From DASQVO01 sp035640715 (GTDB lineage Bacteria > Actinomycetota > Actinomycetes > Streptosporangiales > Streptosporangiaceae), in contig DASQVO010000454.1 in assembly GCA_035640715.1 (NCBI GenBank), positions 1-8,820 of the forward strand: a DNA stretch of 8,820 bases. The letters run 5' to 3'. The translations under genes and the position numbers were made by a program. Numbering within the stretch: position 1 is the stretch's first letter; the number at the start of each line of letters is the position of its first letter. The notes beneath the pieces are model-generated. The model was not told where the DNA came from. It saw only the letters and a list, made by a program, of their open reading frames with translations, and did no database searches. Below are positions 1 through 6,985 of the stretch, piece after piece.

Positions 1-314
1 TCGTGCGATGTGCGCCGGAACCGTCATCATGGCTGCACCGGCCCGCATCCAAGCCAGCAAAGCCTCCTCACGCAGCCGCTGGGCCGATCGCTCGCGTGAT
101 CGGGGCGATGCGCCCTCACCTGTTCGCCCGCAACGAGCAGCGAATCGCCCGAACTGTGCGATGACCGTTCACCCCGCCCCGGTGTGAGCTAGTTACATAT
201 CGCGACGAAGAGAAGCTGGGCATCTGCTGCCGGGCTCAGGCCTGAACTCGCGTGGACCCGCCTGAGTCTGGTGATCCGCCACCGCAGACGTGACATAGAC
301 GGAGGCCCTGACCA
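1..314. other. Stretch with no confident gene
   Basis: No reading frame here is convincingly coding. On the minus strand an open frame runs from about 163 off the left edge. It contains a charged, helix-like stretch (SRERSAQRLREEALLAWMRA) and a possible ATG at 48-46, but the GAGGAGG upstream is badly spaced for that ATG. On the plus strand an open frame runs from base 2 to a TGA at 185-187, with no recognisable motif. Third-position GC is similar, around two thirds, in both frames and does not decide between them. An A/T-richer patch at about 189-200 (ctagttacatat) could be part of a promoter for the gene at 315, but no convincing -35/-10 pair was found. Confidence 0.4.
301..305 (+). promoter_or_regulatory. 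Shine-Dalgarno GGAGG that sets the TTG start at 315
   Basis: GGAGG lies nine bases before the TTG at 315-317. It is the only well-spaced ribosome site near the 5' end of this open frame, so the TTG is preferred over later in-frame starts. Confidence 0.6.
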
Positions 315-602
315 TTGACCACACCGCGCAGCCCGCACGTGACCACGGACCATGCCGGGCCGATTGTGCCCGATTGCCCCGTTGACTGCCTGCGCACCGT
401 GTTGTCCAGCGCAGCTTTCAATCTCCTGGCCCGTGGCCATGGCGCGCCGTTCGATCCCCCACGCACAGTCGGCGATGTCATCGAGCTGTACCAGCAGCAT
501 CGGCTCACTCAGGTCGGCGGCCTGGGACCGCGCCGCATCGGCGAGATTGAGGTAGGCCTCATCTATGCCGGCCTCATCCTCGGCAATCACCACCATCCCT
601 GA
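315..602 (+). CDS. Small helix-hairpin-helix protein resembling the RNA polymerase alpha C-terminal domain
   Basis: This encodes 95 residues from a TTG start with a good GGAGG. The C-terminal half, about residues 49-89, contains TVGDVIELYQQHRLTQVGGL followed by GPRRIGEIEVGL. The pattern is helix, short basic turn, then a G-x-G-P-x-x-I-x-E-I hairpin and helix. This resembles the alpha-CTD of bacterial RNA polymerase (the LxxIxNxGxKSxxEI region) and other helix-hairpin-helix DNA-binding folds. The rest of the polymerase alpha subunit is absent. The N-terminal 40 residues hold two cysteines (CPVDC) and no recognised motif. The protein ends in NHHHP. It is probably cytoplasmic, with no membrane segment. 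A DNA-contacting or transcription-related role is inferred from the fold alone. It stands alone, convergent with the truncated dehydrogenase on the other strand. Confidence 0.6.
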   Translation: MTTPRSPHVTTDHAGPIVPDCPVDCLRTVLSSAAFNLLARGHGAPFDPPRTVGDVIELYQQHRLTQVGGLGPRRIGEIEVGLIYAGLILGNHHHP

Positions 603-679
603 CCCGGCTGCAAGGCTTAGCGCGGCTGGCCTGGTTTGCCTGGCGCGATCGACCAGTCTGGCCCATTGATGGCCGGGAA

Positions 680-1485
680 TCAGTTCGCCTGGTCGGCGGG
701 ATTGGTGTTCACCAATCCCAGCCGGGCGACGCTGACGTCTTCCCGGCCATGCCCAGCCTCAACGGCAGAGCGCCATTGCCGGGACAGGGCCGCGAGCAGC
801 GGCAGCGTGGCACCGGGCGCGGCCCCTGCGGCCAGGTCCACGTCCTTAAGCGCCCACTCAAGCGGCATCTCGGGCGCGTAATCGCCGCGTTCCATCTTGT
901 GCAGCTTGGCGTCCGCGGCCGGCGCGTCGAGCGGGCCGCCCTCGATCGCCTCAGCCAGCTTCCCCGGATCGATGCCTAGCCGGGTGGCCAGTTCCAGCGC
1001 CTCGGCGACACCCTCGATAAGGATGAACATGTAGGCGTTGACGACCAGCTTCATCCGGCTACCCTGGCCGGCCTGGCCGAGCCACAGGGTCTTGCGGCCG
1101 ATCGCCGAGAACACCGGGCCCGTTATCGCCTCCGCCGCGGCTGGCCCGGAGGCCAGGATGAGCAGCTGACCCTTCTCGGCGGGCCCCTTACTGCCCGACA
1201 CCGGGGCGTCCACGAACATGACATCGGGCCGGAGCTGGCCGAGCCGGCCGATCATCTCGGCTGTGGCGGCCTCGCCGATCGTGCCCATCTGCGCCCATAC
1301 CGCTCCCTCGGCGAACGCCCCGGCCGCACCGCCGGTGAGGACCACTGAATTCACCGCATCAGCCGTCGGCAGCATCGTGATGACTACGCGCGCATCCCGG
1401 ACCGCTTCCGCGGCCGACGCGGCCACCAGGGCTCCAGCTTCACCCAGCGGCCTGGTCGCCGAGGACGACCGGTCCCAAACCGTTG
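680..1485 (-). pseudogene. 3-Hydroxyisobutyrate dehydrogenase-family NAD(P)-dependent oxidoreductase, 5' end lost at IS junction
   Basis: The translated region matches the beta-hydroxyacid dehydrogenase family. It begins at the family's TVWDRS strand, then shows ARVVITMLPTADAV, the substrate-binding signature DAPVSGSKGPAEKG, and GQAGQGSRMKLVVNAYM, whose Lys is the family's catalytic lysine. The usual C-terminal helical domain follows. The family's first 25-30 residues, with the GxGxMG dinucleotide-binding loop, are missing. The open frame can be read upstream to a GTG at 1573, but those roughly 29 codons are antisense of the IS end and not homologous, so any product would be a chimera without a cofactor loop. 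Intact members have about 290-300 residues; about 268 homologous ones remain here. It is probably non-functional. The exact substrate (hydroxyisobutyrate, tartronate semialdehyde or another) cannot be told. The missing start is not recognisable on the far side of the IS. Confidence 0.75.
698..719. repeat. 22-bp near-perfect palindrome
   Basis: GGGATTGGTG and CACCAATCCC are perfect 10-base arms around a two-base TT centre. The site sits inside the last codons of the dehydrogenase remnant (…GLVNTNP…), about 18 bases before its stop on the minus strand. No T-run follows on either strand, so it is not a typical intrinsic terminator. It could be an operator-like site, a weak transcription or decay signal, or chance. 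Confidence 0.5.
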
Positions 1486-1486
1486 C

Positions 1487-1605
1487 CGATGAGTGTGTTC
1501 TAGTTGCACTCACCAATCGGCACCTCTTTCGAGGTTCCTCCCCGGTCGGGGACCGGTTTGGTTCTGGCCTCACTGGGGGCGGCCCGGGCGCAGGCGCCCG
1601 TGGTC
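1487..1605 (-). ncRNA. Putative TnpB omega-RNA (reRNA) scaffold at the tnpB 3' end
   Basis: IS607 and IS605 TnpB nucleases are known to use an RNA made from the 3' end of tnpB and the element's end, with the guide taken from flanking DNA. Read on the minus strand, this region has three compact hairpins: GGGCG-CCTG-CGCCC (1599-1586), CCGGTC-CCC-GACCGG (1556-1542), and ACCTC-GAAA-GAGGT with a GNRA tetraloop (1535-1522). The encoded TnpB tail here (…KPVPDRGGTSKEVPIGECN) is low-complexity, consistent with selection on RNA rather than protein. The guide would start just past the element end, at about 1486 and downward, in the dehydrogenase gene. The RNA's 5' end is unknown and expression is not shown. 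Confidence 0.5.
1493..1506. repeat. IS end inverted motif, tnpB side
   Basis: On the plus strand this reads GTGTGTTCTAGTTG. It matches, in inverted orientation, GTATGTTCTAATATG read on the minus strand from 3527 to 3513, with 10 of the first 12 positions identical. It overlaps the tnpB stop codon (TAG, 1502-1500). It is probably a subterminal transposase-binding site. Confidence 0.55.
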
Positions 1606-3100
1606 TTACGTCCCCTCCTCCGGCGGTGCGTCACCTCACCGCCCGAGCCCGCGTCTCCATCGCTGCCGATGGAACTGCTGACGGCGGGGGCCGTGGCCCC
1701 AACTGGGCCACAACTGGCATGATCCGGCCAGTCGCGGAGGTTGAGTGCGGCGTTGCGGTCCCGGTCGACCAGCTTGCCGGTGACCTGGCAGACCAGGAGC
1801 TTGGCCAGCTTGGCCGGGGCGAGCAGCTGGCACCCGCAACCGTGATGGATCTGGCTGGAGGGATACCAGCGGTCGCCCACGACGACCCGGGTCCCCGTCC
1901 GTTCGCTCTTATGGGTGAGCATCGGCCGGAACTGGCCCAGCGCAGCATCGGAGACCGCCCGGCGAAAGGCCCGCCGGCCCATGCTGCGCTTCATCGCCGC
2001 AATGCTGAGGTCTTCGATCACGACCTCGCCGTAGGCCGACACCAGCCAGTGGGTGAGCTGGTGCCATGCTTCCCGCCGCAGGTGCACGGCTCTGCGGTCC
2101 AGCCGGGCGAGCTTGGCTTTTGCCCGCTCGTGGGCCTTGGAGCCGGGGATGCGCCGGGACATCTGCCGCCCCACCCGCCTGCGCGTAGCCAGGGTGACGC
2201 GCAGGGGGGCGGGGTTTTCGATCTCGTGGACCTCACCGTCGGTGCCGGCCACCGTGGCGAGCGTCCGCAGGCCGAGATCCACCCTGGCCCGCACACCGGG
2301 CTTGGCCGGTGGCACCCGGACCGGGGTGCGGATGGCGTAGTTGACCGAGACGAACAGCCGCCCCCAGCGCTCGGCGACCGTCATCGACAGGATGCGGGCG
2401 TTGCCCTTCCGCAGGTGGCGCTCGAGCCGGCGGGTGTTCTCTTTGGAGCGGAGCGTGCCGATGACCGGGACGACGATGCTGCGCCGGTCGGGCCCCAGGC
2501 GCATGGCCCCGGTCGTAAAGCGCACCCGTCCCTGGTCGCGGTGCTTGGCCTTGAACCTGGGGAACCCGGCCCTCTTGCCCTTGCGCCTCCCGGACTTCGA
2601 CGCCTTCCAGTTGGAAAGCGCCCGGACGAGGTCGGTGATGCCCGCCGAGTACGCCTCCTTCGAGTTCGCCCGCCACCAGGGGGCCACCTCGTCCTTGTTC
2701 TGGTCCACTTTTTGCGTAGCGCCGCGAGGTTCCATGCCACGCTCTCGTGGCCGTGATCCTCCTTCGTAGCGTCGAGGTCGGCCTTCACCTGGCCCAGAGC
2801 CCAGTTGTAGGCGAAGCGCCGGGCGCCGAAGTGGGAGCGGACAACGCCGGGGTCCGTGGGCCACTCCACCTCGAACTGGGCTGCCGTGAGCGACCACCCC
2901 GAGGGCACCTCGGCGCCGGACTCGTCGAAGAGCTTGAACAGCACCGAGACCGACTCCACCGCCGCCCGGTGCACCTCGAAGCCGGGGCCGATGCCGACCC
3001 GCCGCGACAGCTTGCCGGGTTCGGCGGCCGCAAGCTGCCGACCGCCGGTGAGCCCGGCCACCGTGGCCGCCTGGGCGAGCGTCGGCAGCTCGACGATCAT
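1500..3100 (-). pseudogene. tnpB: IS607-family TnpB, RNA-guided RuvC nuclease, frameshifted
   Basis: The ATG at 3100-3098 overlaps the tnpA stop (ATGA). The first part encodes the TnpB N-terminus, including FGARRFAYNWALGQVKADLD. Near 2702-2708 the frame changes: LAALRKKW is followed by TRTRW in frame zero, while the expected family continuation (NQNKDEVAPWW) is read in the next frame as DQNKDEVAPWW. One lost A in a TGGAACC-type sequence explains this. Downstream, the RuvC residues are intact: Asp in RVDLGLRTLA (2279-2277), Glu in VVIEDLS (2015-2013), and Asp in VDRDRNAALNL (1760-1758). The zinc-ribbon has HHGCG instead of CxxCG and CQVTG instead of CxxCG, so two of four cysteines are replaced. 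This may be a subfamily trait or decay. TnpB cuts DNA next to a short motif using an omega-RNA guide. No intact product is expected unless ribosomes shift frame. Confidence 0.8.
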
Positions 3101-3507
3101 TGGGCCTTCCCCGAACGGAGGGCCATGGGCCCGACGTCGTTCCTCGCGCACCCGAGGGCCTTCAGCGCCCGGTTGCGCGCCCCGCGGCGGCCGTAGAGGC
3201 GGCCACAGAAGCTCGTGAGGACCCCGGTCATGTCGCGGACAAGGTCGTCGTCAGCCTCGCCTTCGTCAACCACGACGATCTGCCGGCCCTGTGCCGGAAG
3301 CGCCGCCTCGAGATGCTCGGTGCCGAAGCGCGGCAGGCGGTCACGGTGCCCGGCCACCACCGTCTGTGCGCCCGGATCCGGAAGCACGTCCACCAGGATC
3401 AGGCGTCCGGCGCGACGGGCGGGCACCGGCAACGTCCCCTCACGAAACCACCGATAAGCAGTGAACCTGGAGACCCCCACACGACTGGCCCACTCGGACA
3501 GGTTCAC
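3097..3507 (-). pseudogene. tnpA: IS607-family TnpA serine recombinase with catalytic region deleted
   Basis: This is a 136-codon frame from a GTG start. Residues 1-40 are the MerR/excisionase-like helix-turn-helix of IS607 TnpA (SEWASRVGVSRFTAYRWFREG, then GRLILVD). The sequence then jumps directly to the later half of the serine-recombinase domain (TVVAGHRDRLPRFGTEHLEA … DDLVRDMTGVLTSFCGRLYG). The family's intervening segment of some 60-70 residues is absent. That segment carries the Y-A-R-V-S-S motif with the nucleophilic serine and the D-R-Q region. The deletion is in frame, at about 3387, so the remnant is still open. Intact IS607 TnpA proteins have roughly 190-220 residues. The remnant might still bind the element's ends but cannot cut DNA. 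It overlaps tnpB by ATGA. Confidence 0.8.
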
Positions 3508-3512
3508 GGTCT

Positions 3513-3527
3513 CATATTAGAACATAC
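3513..3527. repeat. IS end inverted motif, tnpA side
   Basis: On the minus strand this reads GTATGTTCTAATATG and is the partner of the motif at 1493-1506. It lies six bases upstream of the tnpA GTG, next to a CGTACG palindrome (3527-3532) in an A/T-rich patch unlike the surrounding DNA. It may hold the tnpA promoter as well as transposase-binding sites, but no well-spaced -35/-10 pair is visible. Confidence 0.5.
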
Positions 3528-3543
3528 GTACGACAAAAATGCC

Positions 3544-3682
3544 TACTCACCTGATAGCAGTTGACGGCCCCTCAGCTAGGCTCCCGCAAGTTCGAGAACT
3601 CGCCGGGAAGCTGGGACATCACATCCAGGGAGTAGCGTTGGCACTAGGTGAATGCCACCGCACGATGGGGAGGCGGATGGGC
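3544..3682 (+). promoter_or_regulatory. Leader region of the formate dehydrogenase operon
   Basis: This non-coding stretch between the IS end and the fdhA start must hold the operon promoter unless transcription enters from the IS. TTGACG (3561-3566) and TAGGCT (3577-3582) look like -35 and -10 hexamers but are only 10 bases apart, so they are not a credible pair. Two inverted repeats are visible: AGTTC-GA-GAACT (3589-3600) and TGGCA-N9-TGCCA (3639-3657). The second has an inner CAC-TAG-GTG and ends about 25 bases before the ATG. Either could be an operator, but no known regulator site is recognised. Confidence 0.4.
3669..3673 (+). promoter_or_regulatory. Shine-Dalgarno GGAGG that sets the fdhA start at 3683
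   Basis: GGAGG lies nine bases before the ATG at 3683. The upstream in-frame ATGs at 3539, 3665 and 3677 lack a well-spaced site (3677 is only three bases away). The family N-terminus (…WPVYRQLTGTD) also starts close to 3683. Confidence 0.6.
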
Positions 3683-6600
3683 ATGGACCGGTGGATCGGC
3701 GCATGGCCGGTATACCGGCAACTCACGGGGACGGACCGCCTGGGGCGAGGCAAGGCGGCCGAGTCTAAACGCTCGGCCGGCCGGAGGCCGCGCACGGAGA
3801 CCGCCGACCGGGTGGCTGACTCGATCTGCCCCTACTGCGCGGTGGGCTGCGCGCAGCGCGTCTATGTGAAAGACGAGCAGGTCATCCAGATCGAGGGCAA
3901 CCCGGACAGCCCGATCTCGCGCGGGCGGCTGTGCCCGAAGGGCTCGGCCAGCAAGCAGCTTGTCACCGGCCCCCAGCGGGAGCAGAAGGTGCGCTACCGG
4001 CCGCCCTACGGCACCGCGTGGCAGGAACTGGACCTCGAGGTGGCCATGGACATGGTGGCCGACCGGGTGCTGGACGCCCGGCGGAAGGGCTGGCAGGACA
4101 CTGACGGGGCCGGGAAGGTGCTGCGGCGCACCATGGGCATCGCCAGCCTCGGCGGCGCCACCCTGGACAACGAGGAAAACTACCTGATCAAGAAGCTGTT
4201 CACCGCCCTGGGCGCCATTCAGATCGAGAACCAGGCCCGCATTTGACACTCCGCAACGGTTCCCGGTCTGGGAGCCTCGTTCGGGCGCGGCGGCGCCACC
4301 GACTACCAGCAGGATCTGGCCAACTCCGACTGCATCATCATCATGGGCTCGAACATGGCCGAAGCCCATCCGGTCGGGTTCCAGTGGGTGATGGAGGCCA
4401 AGGCGCGCGGCGCGCGGGTCATCCACATCGACCCGCGGTTCACCCGCACCAGCGCGCTCGCCGACCAGCACGTCACGCTGCGCACCGGCACCGACATCGC
4501 CTTCCTCGGCGGCGTGATCAACTACATCCTGTCCAACGGCCTGGACTTCCGCGAGTACGTAACGGCCTACACCAACGCGCCGTTCCTGCTGAACGAGCGG
4601 TACCAGGACACCGAGGACCTGGACGGCCTGTTCAGCGGCTATGACCCGCACACCGCCTCCTACGACTCGGCGAGCTGGTCCTACGAGAGCATCGCGGCGG
4701 AGGCGACGCCGGGCCGCCGCGCGAAGGAGCAGTCCTCGCCGTACCAGCACGGCGCGAGCGGCCCGGTGGTCGAGGGCGCGGCCGGCCAGATCGCTGCCGA
4801 CCCCACGCTGGAACATCCCCGCTGCGTGTACCAGGTGCTCAAGCGGCACTTCGCCCGCTACACGCCGGAGATGGTGGAGAAGATCTGCGGGGTACCCCAG
4901 AACCTGTTCCTGGATGTGTGCCGCGCCTGGACGGCGAACTCCGGCCGGGAGCGCACCACCGGGCTGGTCTACAGCGTCGGCTGGACACAGCACTCCGTCG
5001 GCGCCCAGTTCATCCGGGCCGGGTCGATCATCCAGCTGCTGCTGGGCAACATCGGCCGGCCGGGTGGCGGGATCTACGCGCTGCGCGGGCACGCCAGCAT
5101 CCAGGGCTCCACCGACATCCCGACCCTGTTCAACCTGCTGCCCGGCTACCTGCCGATGCCGGACACCACCCACGAGAACCTGACCGCCTACCTGGACAAC
5201 GTCCGCGGCCGCAACCAGAAGGGATTCTGGGGCAACGCCGACACGTACATGACCTCGCTGCTGAAGGAGTACTGGGGCGAGGCGGCGACGGCGGAGAACG
5301 ACTACTGCTTCGGCTACCTGCCGAGGATCAACGGCGACCACGGCACCTACCGCTCCGCCATGGACATGGTCGACGGGAAGGTCTTCGGCTACTTCCTGCT
5401 CGGCCAGAACCCCGCGGTCGGCTCGGCGCACGGCCGCCTGCAGCGCCTGGGCATGGCCAACCTGGACTGGCTGGTGGTCCGCGACCTCACCATGATCGAA
5501 AGCGCCACGTTCTGGAAGGACGCCCCGGAGATCGAGACCGGCGAGATCGTCACCGAGCGGTGCCGCACGGAGGTGTTCTTCTTCCCGGCCGCCTCACACG
5601 TGGAGAAATCCGGGACCTTCACCCAGACCCAGCGGATGCTGCAGTGGCGGGACCAGGCCGTTGAGCCGAGCGGTGACCAGCGGTCGGAGCTGTGGTTCTT
5701 CTACCACCTCGGCCGGCGGCTGAAGGAGAAGCTGGCCGGCTCGGCCGACGAGCGTGACCGCCCCGTCCTCGATCTGGCCTGGGACTACCAGACCGACGGC
5801 GACGAGCCGTCCGCCGCGGACGTGCTGCGCCACATCAACGGGATCGACCTGCGCACCGGGCGGACGGTCAGCGGGTACCTCGATCTGAAGGCGGACGGCT
5901 CCACGGCCTGCGGCTGCTGGATCTACAGCGGGGTGTACGCCGACGAGGTGAACCAGGCCCGGCGCCGGAAGTCCCGGTTCGAGCAGGGGCCGTACGAGGC
6001 GGAGTGGGGCTGGACCTGGCCGCTGAACCGGCGCGTGCTGTACAACCGCGCCTCGGCCGACCCGCAGGGACGGCCGTGGAGCGAGCGGAAGAAGCTGGTG
6101 TGGTGGGATGCCGGACGCGGCGAGTGGACCGGCCACGACACCCCGGACTTCGAGAAGAACAAGCCGCCGGATTACCAGCCGCCCGCGGGGGCATCGGGAC
6201 CCGAGGCGCTGTGCGGCGACGACCCGTTCATCATGATGTCCGACGGGAAGGGGTGGCTGTTCGCGCCCGCCGGGCTCGCCGACGGCCCGATGCCCACCCA
6301 CTACGAGCCGCACGAGTCGCCCATGCGCAACCTGCTGTACAAGCAGCAGGCCAGCCCGGTCCGCATGGTCTACGGGCGCCCGGACAACCCGTCGAACCCG
6401 TCCCCGCCCGAGGCGCACAGCGAGGTGTTCCCCTACGTGTTCACCGCGGCGCGGCTGACCGAGCACCACACCGCGGGCGGCATGAGCCGGCAGCTCCCAT
6501 ACCTGTCGGAGCTCCAGCCGGAGCTGTTCGTGGAGGTGTCGCCGGAACTGGCGGCCGAACGCGGCCTGCACCACCTGGACTGGGGGCATGTGATCACCAG

Positions 6601-6985
6601 CCGGACCGCGGTGGACGCCCGGGTGGTGGTCACCGACCGGATGGCGCCGCTGCAGGTGGGCGGCCGGGTCGTCCACCAGGTCTGGATGCCCTACCACTGG
6701 GGCCAGACCGGCCTGACCCGCGGCGACGTGGTCAACGACCTGATCGGCGTGGTGGCCGATCCGAACGTGTTCATCCAGGAGAGCAAGGTGCTGACGTGCG
6801 ACGTGCGCCCCGGGCGCCGCCCGCGGGGTCCCGCCCTGCTGGACTACATCGGCGACTACCGCCGCCGGGCCGGGATCACGCCGGAAACCGGGACCCGGAT
6901 CATGACGGCCGGCGATGGAGTGGGGCCGGCCCACATCGAGCCGGCCGGCCTCGTGAGCCCGCCGAGGCCGGAGGGACAACCATGA
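3683..6985 (+). CDS. fdhA: Formate dehydrogenase alpha subunit, selenocysteine-containing (FdnG-like)
   Basis: This catalytic subunit oxidises formate to CO2, or runs in reverse, at a Mo or W bis-MGD centre. It has 1100 residues when the in-frame TGA at 4244-4246 is read as selenocysteine (residue 188). A [4Fe-4S] site is formed by Cys49, 52, 56 and 84 (CPYCAVGC … RLCPKG), with the conserved Lys after the last Cys. The active-site context NQARI-Sec-HSATVPGLG … FGRGGAT matches FdnG/FdhF, including the His after Sec. MGD-binding motifs follow (GSNMAEAHPVGFQ, VIHIDPRFTRTSALAD). A C-terminal molybdopterin-binding domain begins near residue 910 (SRQLPYLSELQPELFVEVSP). E. coli FdnG has 1016 residues. 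No Tat twin-arginine signal or hydrophobic leader is seen at the N-terminus (MDRWIGAWPVYRQLTGTD), so a cytoplasmic active site is inferred. The stop overlaps the beta-subunit start (ATGA). Without SelB/SelC supply the product would end at residue 187. Confidence 0.92.
4244..4246 (+). other. In-frame TGA decoded as selenocysteine (Sec188)
   Basis: The reading frame is open on both sides of this TGA and homologous to formate dehydrogenase throughout. The TGA stands exactly where the family has Sec or Cys (NQAR-I/V-U-H). A SECIS-like hairpin follows at the usual distance. Together these argue for recoding rather than a nonsense mutation. Confidence 0.92.
4247..4276 (+). promoter_or_regulatory. 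Bacterial SECIS element downstream of the Sec codon
   Basis: Eleven bases after the TGA is GGTTCCC-GGTCT-GGGAGCC (4258-4276). It forms a seven-pair stem, including one U-G pair, with a GGUCU loop. In E. coli fdhF the equivalent hairpin starts the same 11 bases after UGA and has GGUCU in its apical loop, which SelB binds. Distance, stem and loop therefore all agree. The stem differs in sequence (CCC/GGG instead of UGC/GCA), so the structure is conserved independently of base identity. Confidence 0.85.

Larger units (their letters stand above)
1487..3540 (-). mobile_element. Degenerate IS607-family insertion sequence (tnpA deletion, tnpB frameshift)
   Basis: This is an element of about 2 kb with the tnpA-tnpB order and ATGA overlap seen in IS607-family transposons, read on the minus strand. 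The right-hand limit (tnpB 3' side) is placed near 1487 because dehydrogenase homology starts at about 1485. The left end is placed between 3527 and 3543, upstream of tnpA. Inverted motifs 1493-1506 and 3513-3527 mark the ends. IS607 recombinases are known to prefer GG-type core dinucleotides and leave no target duplication. GG (minus strand) occurs at 1487-1486 and 3543-3542, but the exact junctions cannot be fixed without an empty site. Both protein genes are damaged, so the element is probably immobile unless helped in trans. Confidence 0.8.

Noticed and set aside
1218..2756. Long plus-strand open frame of 512 codons
   Set aside because: It runs antisense across the dehydrogenase remnant, the IS border and tnpB, crossing unrelated units, and has no recognisable domain.
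3561..3582. TTGACG with TAGGCT as a sigma-70-type promoter
   Set aside because: The spacer is only 10 bases; 16-19 is expected.
3589..3600. AGTTCGAGAACT as a LexA/SOS box
   Set aside because: Actinobacterial SOS boxes are GAAC-N4-GTTC; here the half-sites are in the opposite order and spacing.
3639..3655. TGGCAC…TGC as a sigma-54 promoter
   Set aside because: The GG-to-GC spacing is two bases too long, and actinobacteria generally lack sigma-54.
3539..3682. ATG at 3539 as the fdhA start
   Set aside because: It lies at the IS border, has no ribosome site, and the extra 48 residues do not resemble the family.
4244..4246. TGA as a true stop making fdhA a pseudogene or two genes
   Set aside because: The frame and homology continue without a break, the codon sits at the family's Sec position, and a SECIS hairpin follows at the right distance.
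3644..5431. Long minus-strand open frame of 595 codons opposite fdhA
   Set aside because: It is an antisense shadow of a high-GC gene with low-complexity composition and no family motifs, and the plus strand clearly encodes fdhA.
6004..6981. Extension of the beta subunit upstream of 6982
   Set aside because: This overlaps the fdhA coding region in another frame and is Arg/Gly/Pro-rich shadow. The family N-terminus and the ribosome site point to the ATG at 6982.
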